Source: DATJGF01 sp035495315
GTDB taxonomy: Bacteria > Verrucomicrobiota > Verrucomicrobiia > Limisphaerales > UBA8199
Assembly (NCBI GenBank): GCA_035495315.1
Contig: DATJGF010000061.1
Coordinates: 62,001 to 126,000 of the forward strand
Direction: 5' to 3'
DNA length: 64,000 nucleotides
The translations under genes and the position numbers were made by a program. The notes under the pieces are model-generated. The model was given only the letters and a program-made list of their open reading frames with translations, was not told where the DNA came from and searched no databases. Positions within the stretch are counted from its first letter, which is position 1, and each line of letters starts with the position of its first letter. This document shows, piece by piece, positions 35,999-45,021 of this stretch.

Positions 35999-37003
35999 TT
36001 GCTATTGTGGCGTATTGCGCGGCCAGTTTAACCGCCGACCGCAGCTGTTGAATTCGCGGGCAGCGCGAGACGGGTTAACGAAAATCGGCGCACGGGTCAA
36101 ATAAAAAACCAAAAAAACGCGCGGGAAAGAATCAGGGGTGCTTTCCTTGAAACTGCATTTCTCGAACACGCCACGCATAAACTGCAAAAATGATTTTATA
36201 GGACTTTTACTCATCTAAACCGAGAGTTTTCTTGATGTACTTGCCAAGGATTTTCCTCATCGAGAAAATTCTTTGGATCGCAGAGAATGTCCGGTTGATC
36301 TCTCTGCGTTGCAGCGGCTGACGTAAAAAAGCTGCTTGGCGGCGCCAAAAGTGGATCAAAGGGGCCCGATGTGGACTCGTAATGGGCACTTGAGTACAGG
36401 AGATAACGCCTCTGTCCCGCGCGGCTGAACAGAGTCGTACCTCCGCTGCCTGAGTCACGTTTTTTTCCGTACCCGGGTCGAAGGGTTGGATTCGCCCGTG
36501 GCCTATGCGCCTCACTAGCAGAGAGGGTGCCACATGTAGTTTCCGCCGGAATCCCTTGATTTCTACGGGGAATTGCGAGGGTCGGTGGTAAATTTTCACG
36601 CATTTCGCGTGAGGATCACGCATGACGCTGCAACGAAGCGCGTGCACCCGCGGTTTCATACCACCGTTATATCCAAGCATTCCCTTTATGACCAGTCAGG
36701 GAAGGGAGGAAACTCTTGTAGGGGGAATGCTTACAAAAAGGCGGAGGAAGTCCAAGGTCCAAAAAGCCAAATCGGCAATCAAGGGCTTTTCGGAACCTGT
36801 CATCTCGCATCTGCTTTCGGCAACCCCGGATTACTTCAAATACAGGCGGAGGGTGCGAGCTTTGTTGAATTCTCTCTCGCTCAATCATCACTGCGAAATC
36901 CAGAGGACAGCCAAATCGAGATCAACTCTTCTGAGGACTCGGCTTCTGCGCAGAGTGGCAATTTTCAATTCTTAATCTCCATTTTTCAGTTTTCAATGAA
37001 TAA
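35999..37003. other. Gene-poor 1-kb gap upstream of pilM
   Basis: I see no convincing gene here. Open frames of 110-160 codons exist on both strands, but they lack recognisable domains, have odd composition (Arg/His/Cys-rich) and overlap each other. The stretch holds an inverted repeat CGCAGAG/CTCTGCG (36279-36308), a CACGC/GCGTG repeat near 36600 and a GTCCAA repeat at 36748-36768. The promoter of the pilM operon should lie in its left part, but I could not pick out a clear -35/-10 pair. Confidence 0.6.
36748..36768 (+). repeat. GTCCAAA heptamer array, short copy
   Basis: AAGTCCAAGGTCCAAAAAGC is a short instance of the heptamer found in longer form at 43126-43170, 61938-61974 and 62015-62027. 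It lies in the gene-poor gap between pilM and radC. Confidence 0.55.
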
Positions 37004-37699
37004 CTAATAGAAGTACCCCAACTCCCGCAGCGAAACGAAGTCTCGGGCTCGCTCCTGGGTCGCACGGCCCAGGATGATATGATCGAGGACATCGATTTTT
37101 AACAATTGTCCGGCACGAATAAGATCCCGTGTCACTTTGATATCGGCTTCGGAAGGGGAAGGATCACCCGAGGGATGATTGTGCGTCAGAATCACGGCAG
37201 CTGCGTTGGCAGTAATGGCCGCCTTGAAGACCTCTCGAGGGTGGACCAAAATCGTGTCGAGCGTGCCCTCGGAGATTTTGACGATGTCGATCAAGCGCCG
37301 GCGTGTATTCAGCAACAGGATTTGGAACGTCTCGACGTGCCGCAAGCGGTTGTCCTCGCGCAACAAATTGGCGACCGCCTCAGGGTTGTCTAGCAACGGA
37401 GACTCGCGTCGCAGTTCTGAAGCCATTTTGCGGGCGAGTGTGAAGGCGGCAGCCAGGGTTACAGCCTTGTCAGGCCCGATGCCTTTAATAGTCTGCAGGT
37501 CGTCGAGTGATGCTTGCGCCAGCAATTGCAAGGAGCCGTACTTCTGCACCAATCGCTTTGCTATTTCCAACGCGTTCATCCCCTGCAAGCCGGTGCGCAG
37601 TAGAATTGCGATCAACTCAGCATGGCTTAGCGCATCCGCTCCCTGCGATGTGAGGCGCTCGCGCGGTCGTTCGCTGGCAGGCTGATCCTTAAGCCGCAT
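37004..37699 (-). CDS. radC: RadC-family JAB/MPN domain protein
   Basis: RadC proteins carry a JAMM metal site; despite the old name, a direct DNA-repair role is doubtful and their substrate is not settled. The N-terminal half has a UPF0758 helix-hairpin-helix segment (IKGIGPDKAVTLAAAF, about 80-95). The C-terminal half carries the JAMM residues HNHPSGDPSPSEAD and the closing DHIILG motif. Length (231 residues) is normal. I chose the ATG at 37699 because MRLKDQPASERPRERL matches the usual N-terminus; a GTG three codons earlier is also possible. It is read in the same direction as hflX, 118 bases after it. Confidence 0.95.
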   Translation of the reverse strand: MRLKDQPASERPRERLTSQGADALSHAELIAILLRTGLQGMNALEIAKRLVQKYGSLQLLAQASLDDLQTIKGIGPDKAVTLAAAFTLARKMASELRRESPLLDNPEAVANLLREDNRLRHVETFQILLLNTRRRLIDIVKISEGTLDTILVHPREVFKAAITANAAAVILTHNHPSGDPSPSEADIKVTRDLIRAGQLLKIDVLDHIILGRATQERARDFVSLRELGYFY

Positions 37700-37817
37700 C
37701 CCAGGCACGGGTTACAAATTAGCAAGCCCCGGGTTAGTCACACAAATAAATTGTGATTACATTCAGGGGCAACGGCATCCCGACCGAAAAGAACGAATCA
37801 CCGAAGCGGACGATTAA

Positions 37818-39113
37818 TCACTGATTCATTCGGCGCACGATGAACGGCGCAAATTCCTCGTGAAGATGCGGTGGAATTCTCACTTTGAATCGGGCACTCT
37901 GGCCCTCGTAATTGCGTTCCACGACTTGGCCGACTTCGTGCAACCGGGCAATAACGTCGGAGGCCTGATGAGGGACCGATATCTCGATAAACTCGCGGAT
38001 CGGACGCAATTGGCTGCCCAATTCGGCCATTAAAGAGGAAATGCCTTCGCCCTGAGAGGCCGAGATCGCAACGCCATGCGGGTAAGCCTCCAAAAATCGG
38101 CTCAGCAGGCTCTGGTTACCGTTGAGTTGATCGATTTTGTTAAAGACCATCAGTGTGGGCTTGCCTTCGGCGCCGATTTCCTTGAGCACGGTATTGACCG
38201 ATTCAATCTGCTCAGCCGCTTGGGGATGGCTCACATCAACAACGTGCAGCAACAAATCCGCCTGAACCACTTCTTCGAGCGTCGCCTTGAATGCCTCAAC
38301 CAGGCCGTGTGGAAGCTTACGGATGAAACCCACCGTATCTGTTAGCAAAACATTCTGATTGCTTGGCAAACGCAGACGGCGCGTTGTGGGGTCAAGCGTG
38401 GCGAAGAGTTTATTTTCCGCCAGCACATCGGCACCGGTAAGGGTGTTGAGCAGAGTGGATTTTCCGGCATTGGTATAACCGACGATGGAGGCAAGGGCCC
38501 AATGGTTGCGCTGGCGGGCCTGACGCTGGGTCGAACGCTGCCGGCGCACTACCTCTAACTCACGGGAAATACGCGCGATCCGGTCCTGAACCCTGCGGCG
38601 ATCGGTTTCCAACTGCGTTTCACCTTCACCGCCGCGCATGCCAATTCCGCCTTTCTGCCGCGACAAGTGGCCCCAGAAGCGAGTCAAACGGGGCAATAGA
38701 TGTTGCAGTTGAGCCAATTCGATTTGGAGTTTGCCCTCCCGCGTTCGGGCGCGTTGGGCGAAGATGTCGAGGATGAGCGAGGTGCGATCGAGCACTTTGC
38801 AATTGAACACCTTTTCGAGGTTCCGGCTTTGGGCGGGAGAGAGCTCGTCGTCGAAAATCACGGTATCAACGTCCGCACGGCGGCAATATGAGGCAAATTC
38901 ATCGGCTTTGCCTTTGCCAATAAAGGTAGTGGCGCAGGGAGCGGCCATCTTTTGCATGCCATCGCCGACTACCTCGGCTCCGGCCGTAGTGGCCAACTCG
39001 GATAATTCCTCCAGTGAATCCTGTGTGTCCCAACCGTTCCGCGATTTTAATTCGACGCCAACGAGAAAAACTCGCTCAGTTCTGCGGTTCCTGGTCTCGA
39101 TCAGTGCTTTCAA
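37818..39113 (-). CDS. hflX: Ribosome-associated GTPase HflX
   Basis: HflX is a GTPase that binds the 50S subunit and splits stalled or heat-damaged ribosomes. The 431-residue protein has the N-terminal HflX domain (FIGKGKADEFA, FDDELSPAQSRNLE), a coiled-coil arm with GGEGETQLETDRR, and the G domain: G1 GYTNAGKST, G2 region FATLDPTTR, G3 DTVGFI, G4 NKID. The start is TTG at 39113 with an in-frame stop four codons further upstream. The C-terminal domain after the G domain is intact. It stands alone, diverging from the LysM gene, with a 357-base gap at its 5' side. Confidence 0.97.
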   Translation of the reverse strand: MKALIETRNRRTERVFLVGVELKSRNGWDTQDSLEELSELATTAGAEVVGDGMQKMAAPCATTFIGKGKADEFASYCRRADVDTVIFDDELSPAQSRNLEKVFNCKVLDRTSLILDIFAQRARTREGKLQIELAQLQHLLPRLTRFWGHLSRQKGGIGMRGGEGETQLETDRRRVQDRIARISRELEVVRRQRSTQRQARQRNHWALASIVGYTNAGKSTLLNTLTGADVLAENKLFATLDPTTRRLRLPSNQNVLLTDTVGFIRKLPHGLVEAFKATLEEVVQADLLLHVVDVSHPQAAEQIESVNTVLKEIGAEGKPTLMVFNKIDQLNGNQSLLSRFLEAYPHGVAISASQGEGISSLMAELGSQLRPIREFIEISVPHQASDVIARLHEVGQVVERNYEGQSARFKVRIPPHLHEEFAPFIVRRMNQ

Positions 39114-39470
39114 TTCTCGGACTTAGTCGTCTCTCTTTCGATTTTATTCTCTGCAGCTAAAAATAGCACGAGTTTTGAGGTTTTTGAAGGGAAAAAGGAA
39201 AGGGCGAGGCATCGCAAAGGAGATAAGCGCTCCCGCAAGCGGGATTACTGCCCTAAGGCAAGTCCTGACGCTCCGGACAAAGATCTCAAACCCGGCACTT
39301 GGACCCGCGTATTGCCTCGCCGTCATCTATTTAGTCCCGGGCAGCAACGGAAGCAATTGAAACTTATCCCCAGTATTCACAGTCATTCACAAGCCACGAC
39401 TTCAGGGCGTCGAGTGCAGCCCTGCCCTTTCCATCTTGAACTCCCCGAGCCGCACTTCTATTGTCGACCC
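39114..39470. other. Divergent intergenic region between hflX and the LysM gene
   Basis: This stretch should hold the promoters of hflX (minus) and of the LysM gene (plus). I find no gene, no RNA and no strong hairpin. A frame open to 39312 continues into the LysM gene, but its translation before 39471 looks non-coding. Confidence 0.5.
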
Positions 39471-40046
39471 ATGAAACGGATTGCTTTCCTGTTGGCGGTT
39501 TTGACCCTCTGCTCCGTCGCCTGGAGCCGCGCTCAAGATGCGGCCACGGAAGAACGTCTAAACAAATTAGCTGGCCAAATTGAGGATTTGAGGGCCGGCC
39601 AGGAGGCGCTGCATAAGCAGGTGGAAACGTTGATTAAAGAGTTTGAGAACCTACGCGAGCAGGCCGCCAAGCCGACTGGGAATTACGCCGCGCAGGAAGA
39701 CCTCAAGAGGGTCGCTGATGCTGTTAAAGACGTGGATCAAAAGCGGATTGAGGACGCTGAGAAGATTCGTGTGGAATTGCTGAACCTTCGCAAGGGGTTG
39801 CTCGCCGCTCCACCGTCTAAAAAGTCTGCACCGCAGACTTCAACGGACGTTACTCCCTCGGACAAACCCGAAAAGGGTTTTGAATACGTCGTGCAAAACG
39901 GAGATACGCTGTCGACTATTGTTAAGGCATGTCGTGACAAAAACCTGAAAGTGACTGTCGACCAGATTCTCAAGGCAAATCCGGACCTGAAGCCCGAAAA
40001 GATGCGAGTCGGTCAAAAGATCTTCATCCCGGCACCGAAATCGTAA
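39471..40046 (+). CDS. Exported LysM-domain protein with coiled coil
   Basis: A 191-residue protein with a signal peptide (residues 1-22, MKRIAFLLAVLTLCSVAWS), a charged coiled coil (about 25-115) and a C-terminal LysM domain (about 140-188; YVVQNGDTLSTI, then VGQKIFIP). LysM domains bind the glycan chain of peptidoglycan, so it probably sits in the periplasm on the wall. No catalytic domain is visible. The ATG at 39471 gives the signal peptide; the frame is open further upstream but without coding character. The next gene follows after 32 bases and is also an exported coiled-coil protein, so the pair is likely an operon. Confidence 0.85.
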   Translation: MKRIAFLLAVLTLCSVAWSRAQDAATEERLNKLAGQIEDLRAGQEALHKQVETLIKEFENLREQAAKPTGNYAAQEDLKRVADAVKDVDQKRIEDAEKIRVELLNLRKGLLAAPPSKKSAPQTSTDVTPSDKPEKGFEYVVQNGDTLSTIVKACRDKNLKVTVDQILKANPDLKPEKMRVGQKIFIPAPKS

Positions 40047-40078
40047 TGTCGACGTTCAAATGCCGGCTCTAAGCTTTT

Positions 40079-40786
40079 ATGAATCGATCGATTTGGGTCG
40101 TTACTCGATGGTATAAAAGTGTCGCACGCCATGTGTTCTTGGCCGTTTTGGCGGTTGCGCTCTGCCCCGGCTGGATGATTTTCGCGCAAGAGAACGTGAC
40201 GATTCCGAAATCCAGATTGCAGGAACTGGAAGAGAAAGAGCGCGAACTGAATCGCCTGAAAGGGGACATTACTAAAACCAAAGAAGAAAATACCCAGCTC
40301 AAAAAGCAACAGGAACAGGCGGTTCTGCCGTCGGCGCCCACCAATCCACCCGAACCGATCGTAATTCACCAGGCCCCACCCATGGCTTCACTACCGGGTC
40401 TGCGAGAAACCGACCAGGTCGATGCGATGGATCTGGCCGAGCATTATCGGATCGATTCGGCGGCGGCTGACGCCCGCTACCGCGGCCACAAATTCATCTT
40501 GCGGGGCGAGATTGCTGGCTTCGAAAAGCCGATCTTAAAGCGAGACTACAAAGTGCTTCTGAAGACTGGCAATAAAGACACGCGGGTGCTCTGCAGTTTT
40601 TATCCACCCGAGAAATTCAATGCCATCTTCACCGCCGACCATGGCGCACAGTTGGTCGGCCTGATGGGCGAAACCAGGGTGCCCCTGCTAAAAGCGGGCC
40701 AAGAAGTATTTTTTCGAGCGGAGTGCCAGGGTTGGAAAGGCTCGGTTGTGATTGTTTCGGGTGGGGAGATTCACAAAGCCAAATAG
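40079..40786 (+). CDS. Exported coiled-coil protein with OB-fold (tRNA_anti-like) domain
   Basis: A 235-residue protein. A hydrophobic signal segment lies at about residues 18-37, followed by a Lys/Glu-rich coiled coil (45-80). The C-terminal domain (about 115-232) begins DLAEHYRIDSAAADARYRGH and continues with alternating strands, matching the tRNA_anti-like OB-fold family (pattern Y..d..aAdarykGk). Most members are exported or lipoproteins of unknown role; the name reflects the fold, not tRNA binding. No lipobox is visible. It follows the LysM gene by 32 bases, which suggests a shared envelope function. Confidence 0.7.
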   Translation: MNRSIWVVTRWYKSVARHVFLAVLAVALCPGWMIFAQENVTIPKSRLQELEEKERELNRLKGDITKTKEENTQLKKQQEQAVLPSAPTNPPEPIVIHQAPPMASLPGLRETDQVDAMDLAEHYRIDSAAADARYRGHKFILRGEIAGFEKPILKRDYKVLLKTGNKDTRVLCSFYPPEKFNAIFTADHGAQLVGLMGETRVPLLKAGQEVFFRAECQGWKGSVVIVSGGEIHKAK

Positions 40787-40862
40787 CTGCGCAGTCGGCG
40801 GGGCAAATCTCAAACCGGAAAGCCAAAACCCGAAGACAATCTGGAGAATCCGTTTGGGTTGG

Positions 40863-42428
40863 TCATTTCGCCACCTCTACGCAGCGCGTTTCGCGGATCA
40901 CCGTGATGCGGATTTGTCCAGGATATTGGAGTTCGTTTTCGATCCGCGAAGCTAGGGTCCGCGCGAGGCCAAAGGCTTGTTCATCATCCACCTGATCGGG
41001 GTGCACGAAAACCCGCAACTCTCGTCCGGCCTGTACGGCGAACGATTTTTCAACGCCATCGATTGAATTGGCGATTTTTTCCAGATCTTCGACCCGTTTC
41101 AGGTAGGTGGTAAGATTTTCAGAGCGGGCGCCCGGACGAGACGCGCTGATGGCATCGGCTGCACTGACCAAAATGCCAAGCGGTCCAATTGGCGCGACAT
41201 CATTATGATGCGAGGCAACTCCATTAACCACGACGTCAGATTCGCCGTAGCGCTTTATGAGCTCCGCGCCGACGACTGCATGAGGGCCCTCGGCTTCATG
41301 GTTCACGGCTTTTCCAATATCGTGCAAGAGCCCGGCACGTTTTGCTGCCGTGACATCGAGTCCCATCTCCGCGGCCATCAACGCCATCAGATGAGCTACC
41401 TCCACTGAGTGATCGAGAATATTTTGGGAAAAGCTATGGCGGAAATGCAGCCTGCCCAAGAGTTTGACGACCTCCGGGTGCATCGGTGGCAAGGCTGCTT
41501 TGGCGACCGCTTCTTCACCCAAGCGAAGAATGGTCTCGTTCATTTCCTGGTTCACCGCAGCGACCACCTCCTCGATACGCGTCGGGTGAATGCGCCCATC
41601 GCTGAGCAAACGCATCATCGCCTCGCGCGCAATTTCGCGGCGGACGGGGTCGAATCCCGAGAGCAGGACCGCCCCTGGAGTGTCATCAATCAATACTGTT
41701 ACGCCTGTCGCGGCCTCGAAAGCCCTGATGTTACGTCCCTCGCGTCCGATGATTCGGCCTTTGATATCGTCCCCGGCAGGCAAAGCAATGCTGGCGGTTG
41801 TACTCTCAAACGTGTGTTCGCCGGCATACCGTTGGATTGCGACGGTTAGAATTCGCCGTGCCTTCTCCTCCGCCTTGCTTCGAGCCTCATCGAGAATGTG
41901 GCGAGTGAGTGCATTGGCGTGGCGCAAGGCTTCCTGTTCAACTCGTTTCAACAACGCCTCGCGAGCCTCGGTTGGGCTCAAACCGGCGGCTTTTTGGAGC
42001 TGTTCAGCCCACTGCAACTCCAATTTGGACAGCTCGTCTTCTCGCGATTTTATAGCCTCGCACCGCTTCGCGAGGGAGTCCTTCTCCTCGCTCAAGCTTT
42101 TCTCAGATTCGACCATGCGCTGGAGCTGCGAATTAATGAGCTGTTCACGCTCGGCGAGTCTTTTTTCAAGCTCCAACCTTTCGGCTCGTCGAGAAGCAAC
42201 AGCTTGGTCTGCCAGCTCATGCTGCTTGAGTGCCTCCTCGCTGGCGGTCAAGCGCGCGTCTCGCAGAATAATTGCTGCCTCGCGCCGGGATTGATCCAGG
42301 AGCCCTTGGGCTTGCGCGGCTTGAGCTCGTCGGGAATCGCGGTTTCGCCACTGCACAAACAGATAGCACAGCACCGCACCGGTCAACATCAGGCCGGCAT
42401 GCTCAAGAGTATCAACTAACGAGCTCAT
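40863..42428 (-). CDS. rny: Ribonuclease Y
   Basis: RNase Y is a membrane-anchored endoribonuclease that starts mRNA decay. The 521-residue protein has the full standard layout: N-terminal membrane segment (about 9-26), a long coiled coil (30-190), a KH domain (KGRIIGREGRNIRAFE, about 225-290), and an HD domain with HSVEVAHL and LLHDIGKA (about 340-430). Length is typical. It is followed at short distance upstream by the 5-formyltetrahydrofolate cyclo-ligase and rarA on the same strand (16-base gap), so it is probably co-transcribed with them. In Firmicutes this enzyme replaces RNase E, but the window cannot show whether RNase E is absent here. Confidence 0.96.
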   Translation of the reverse strand: MSSLVDTLEHAGLMLTGAVLCYLFVQWRNRDSRRAQAAQAQGLLDQSRREAAIILRDARLTASEEALKQHELADQAVASRRAERLELEKRLAEREQLINSQLQRMVESEKSLSEEKDSLAKRCEAIKSREDELSKLELQWAEQLQKAAGLSPTEAREALLKRVEQEALRHANALTRHILDEARSKAEEKARRILTVAIQRYAGEHTFESTTASIALPAGDDIKGRIIGREGRNIRAFEAATGVTVLIDDTPGAVLLSGFDPVRREIAREAMMRLLSDGRIHPTRIEEVVAAVNQEMNETILRLGEEAVAKAALPPMHPEVVKLLGRLHFRHSFSQNILDHSVEVAHLMALMAAEMGLDVTAAKRAGLLHDIGKAVNHEAEGPHAVVGAELIKRYGESDVVVNGVASHHNDVAPIGPLGILVSAADAISASRPGARSENLTTYLKRVEDLEKIANSIDGVEKSFAVQAGRELRVFVHPDQVDDEQAFGLARTLASRIENELQYPGQIRITVIRETRCVEVAK

Positions 42429-42444
42429 CCTAAACCGCGCGCCC

Positions 42445-43059
42445 TTACAACTCGATCCAGCGCGTCGGCGTCAAAAGGCAATTCAAGTGAATGTCATGCG
42501 GTTCAACGGGCACCTCGCTCACGATTTGTTCATCGAAAGCCACCCCGCACGTTGTGCCGCGCACGGTCTTCAGCAGTTGGTCAAAGAACCCTTTGCCTCG
42601 GCCAAGCCGTCGGCCATGCAAGTCGAAGGCTATCCCAGGTACCAGGATCAAGTCCAGCCAGTTTAATGCGACCTCGGCGCAATGGGCCACCGGCTCTCGA
42701 ATGTTGAATTTTCCGACGCAAAGGTCTCGCGCCGGATCATGCACCTGACAAACCGTATAGGTCCGACTGGTCGCGTTATAGCGAGGCAAAACCGCTGTTT
42801 TCCGTTCTTCAATCGCCGTGGCCAGCAGTGGCCAGAGGTCCAACTCATCTGGCCTGGGTGCGAAAAAAAGGATTGAGCGGGCTTTTTGCCAAACCGGCTG
42901 TGTCCTCAAAATGCAACGCGCGGCTTCCGCGGCCAGGTCCTTTTCTGCGGGCGCAAGCGCTGCCACGATGCCCTTCACATGCTTCCGAAGCGCGGCTTTC
43001 GCGGCAATCGGTAGCTCCGAGTTTGAAACCGCTTTTTCGGCCCGACCGGCGTTATCCAT
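42445..43059 (-). CDS. 5-formyltetrahydrofolate cyclo-ligase
   Basis: This enzyme uses ATP to convert 5-formyl-THF to 5,10-methenyl-THF, feeding folate one-carbon metabolism. The 204-residue protein has the family core LVPGIAFDLHGRRLGRGKGFFDQLL (written in part) near residue 145, with the substrate-loop GRGKGFFD, and an N-terminal K..LRKHVKG helix. The ATG at 43059 overlaps the end of rarA by 8 bases; an upstream ATG at 43089 would overlap more and adds ten atypical residues. The overlap suggests translational coupling to rarA. E. coli names for this gene are ygfA or fau. Confidence 0.92.
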   Translation of the reverse strand: MDNAGRAEKAVSNSELPIAAKAALRKHVKGIVAALAPAEKDLAAEAARCILRTQPVWQKARSILFFAPRPDELDLWPLLATAIEERKTAVLPRYNATSRTYTVCQVHDPARDLCVGKFNIREPVAHCAEVALNWLDLILVPGIAFDLHGRRLGRGKGFFDQLLKTVRGTTCGVAFDEQIVSEVPVEPHDIHLNCLLTPTRWIEL

Positions 43060-44530
43060 TCGGCACCCTTGGCTTGGTGATCCCGGCATCAGGCGCGCCG
43101 CTCGGCCTGGCGGCGGATTCCCCTTCAGACTTTGGACTTTGGACTTTAGACTTGGGACTTTGAGTTCTGGCCTGTTTCAACTCGGCTCGCCATTTTTCGA
43201 CTCGTTCCTTGATGCGTTTTTCGCCACCTTGTTCGGTGGGCTCATAATACCGGCGATCGCTGCCCAGATAATCTTGCACAACGAAGTGGCCCTGGTAGTC
43301 GTGTGCATATTTGTACCCTTCACCGTGGCCCAACCGTTTCGCGCCGGAATAATGAGCATCCCGCAAATGCTCGGGTACGGGCAGAGTCCGGCCGGTTTCG
43401 ACGTCTTTCACGGCGGCAGCAATGGCGGTAATTGTGCTATTGCTCTTGGGTGCGGTGGCTATATAGATCGTAGCCTCGGCGAGCGGGATTTGCGCTTCCG
43501 GCCAGCCAATGAACTCCGCGGCTTGAAAGGCGGCGTTGGCCAGAACCAGCGCCATCGGATCCGCCAGACCGACATCTTCAGCCGCCTGAATCACGATGCG
43601 TCGGGCAATAAATCGCGGGTCCTCGCCGGCGTGAATCATCTTGGCCAGCCAATATAATGCGGCATCAGGATCACTGCCTCGCATCGATTTGATGAAAGCC
43701 GAAATAGTATCGTAGTGCGCGTCTTCTTCGTTGTCGTAAACAACAGCCTTTTTTTGAATGCTTTGCTCGGCCACGGTTAGATCGATGCGAATGACACCGG
43801 CTGGGTCGGGAGCGGTCGTCAGCGCACCAAGTTCCAAGGCGTTCAAGGCCTTACGAGCATCTCCATCCGATAACTTCGCCAGGTGCCGCAAAGCTGCCTC
43901 TTCGGCATCGATACGCAAAAGACCAAGACCGCGTTCCGGGTCGGCGAGCGCCCGCCGGAGCAATTCAAGAATGTCCGCCTCCGAGAGCGATCGGAGTTCA
44001 AAGATTTGTGAACGGGACACGAGCGGAGAATTGACGAAGAAAAAAGGGTTGTGCGTCGTCGCACCAATCAGACGCACGGTGCCACCCTCGACGTCCGGCA
44101 ATAGAATATCCTGCTGCGCTTTATTAAAGCGGTGAATCTCGTCAATGAACAGGATGGTCGATTGTCCGCTGTTGGCGAGGCGATTGGCTGCTCCCGACAA
44201 TACCCGGCGCATATCGGCGACATTCGATTCGACACCGCTGAGCCGTTCGAATTTGCCCTTGGTTTGTCGGGCGATGATCTGGGCTAACGACGTCTTCCCG
44301 GTGCCAGGTGGGCCATAAAAGATTAAAGACTGAATCCGGTCAGCCTCTATCGCGCGGCGCAGCAATTGTCCTTTGCCGAGGATGTGCGATTGGCCTACGA
44401 ATTCATTTAGCTCACGCGGCCGCATTCGTGACGCCAGAGGCTGGTGCCGAGTCGAGTCAGTGGGCGGGGCGCTTGCGCCAGCGCCAGTACTTGGGCTGGC
44501 AATATCCGCAAAGAGGTCGTCACGCGCCAT
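43052..44530 (-). CDS. rarA: Replication-associated recombination ATPase RarA (MgsA)
   Basis: RarA is a clamp-loader-like AAA+ ATPase that acts at stalled replication forks. The protein (492 residues from the ATG at 44530) shows Walker A GPPGTGKTS, Walker B FIDEIHRF, sensor-1 GATTHNP and the C-terminal MgsA domain with GSDPDAALYWLAKM and DVGLADPMAL. The final 40 residues, after the conserved WRAELKQAR, are coded by a GTCCAAA-type heptamer array and read as a Ser/Pro/Lys tail (QSPKSKVQSPKSEGE). This tail is probably a late addition. The frame opens further upstream (44602), but MARDDLFAD is the natural start. The gene overlaps the cyclo-ligase gene. Confidence 0.96.
   Translation of the reverse strand: MARDDLFADIASPSTGAGASAPPTDSTRHQPLASRMRPRELNEFVGQSHILGKGQLLRRAIEADRIQSLIFYGPPGTGKTSLAQIIARQTKGKFERLSGVESNVADMRRVLSGAANRLANSGQSTILFIDEIHRFNKAQQDILLPDVEGGTVRLIGATTHNPFFFVNSPLVSRSQIFELRSLSEADILELLRRALADPERGLGLLRIDAEEAALRHLAKLSDGDARKALNALELGALTTAPDPAGVIRIDLTVAEQSIQKKAVVYDNEEDAHYDTISAFIKSMRGSDPDAALYWLAKMIHAGEDPRFIARRIVIQAAEDVGLADPMALVLANAAFQAAEFIGWPEAQIPLAEATIYIATAPKSNSTITAIAAAVKDVETGRTLPVPEHLRDAHYSGAKRLGHGEGYKYAHDYQGHFVVQDYLGSDRRYYEPTEQGGEKRIKERVEKWRAELKQARTQSPKSKVQSPKSEGESAARPSGAPDAGITKPRVPNG
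43126..43170 (-). repeat. GTCCAAA heptamer array inside the 3' end of rarA
   Basis: About six imperfect copies of the 7-nt unit GTCCAAA (plus strand: GACTTTG/GACTTTA). Here the array lies inside a coding region and its 7-base period is translated as repeating Ser-Pro-Lys-Ser. Related arrays are intergenic at 36748, 61938 and 62015. Confidence 0.8.
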
Positions 44531-45021
44531 GCGGAAAACATACAAGCGAACGCAGGGTTTCCCAACCTTAAAACTCACAGCGATCCGCCCTGAAACGCAC
44601 AAATCCTAAGGGTCTAAACTCTACTCTGGCGGAACCAGAACCAAACACAGCGCACGGAAAACCGTGGAAATACGCGAATGTTCGGATTTCGATTTTCGGA
44701 TTGCGGGTGTTTAAAAAAACCCCGCCAGTGCCGTGTGTAACAGTTCCTTTGAACTTATTAGAAACAGGTGGGACCCGCCCGGTTGCTTTCGACTTCCAGT
44801 CAAGGCCTGTCGGCCACAACCATGACTCTGATCCCGTGAGTTATTTACTACGGTTCAAGGACATAGTTTCTAATCACGAGCATAGGCAGGGTAAATTGTC
44901 GATCTTGAAGATCGTTTTCCTGCTTTGCGTTTTCCAAAGAACCGGCGCTCTGTTGCCTCTTCGCGCCTCGCAAAAAATACTGTTAGCCACCGCTTCGGAA
45001 TTCTCAAGAAAAAAATCTTTT
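44531..45021. other. Intergenic stretch between rarA and the REC regulator
   Basis: 491 bases with no gene I can support. Around 44681-44707 there is a short self-similar run, TTCGGATTTCG-ATTTTCGGATT. A weak frame on the plus strand (44701-45030) has no domain and poor composition. The promoter of rarA should lie at the left end. Confidence 0.5.

Noticed and set aside
36207..36680. 157-codon minus-strand frame in the gap before radC
   Set aside because: Arg/His/Cys-rich composition, no domain, no ribosome site, and it overlaps other frames of similar quality.
37709..37817. TCACA...TGTGA inverted repeat between radC and hflX as a CRP-type operator
   Set aside because: The half-sites are in reverse order relative to the TGTGA-N6-TCACA consensus and it lies downstream of hflX, not in front of a gene start.
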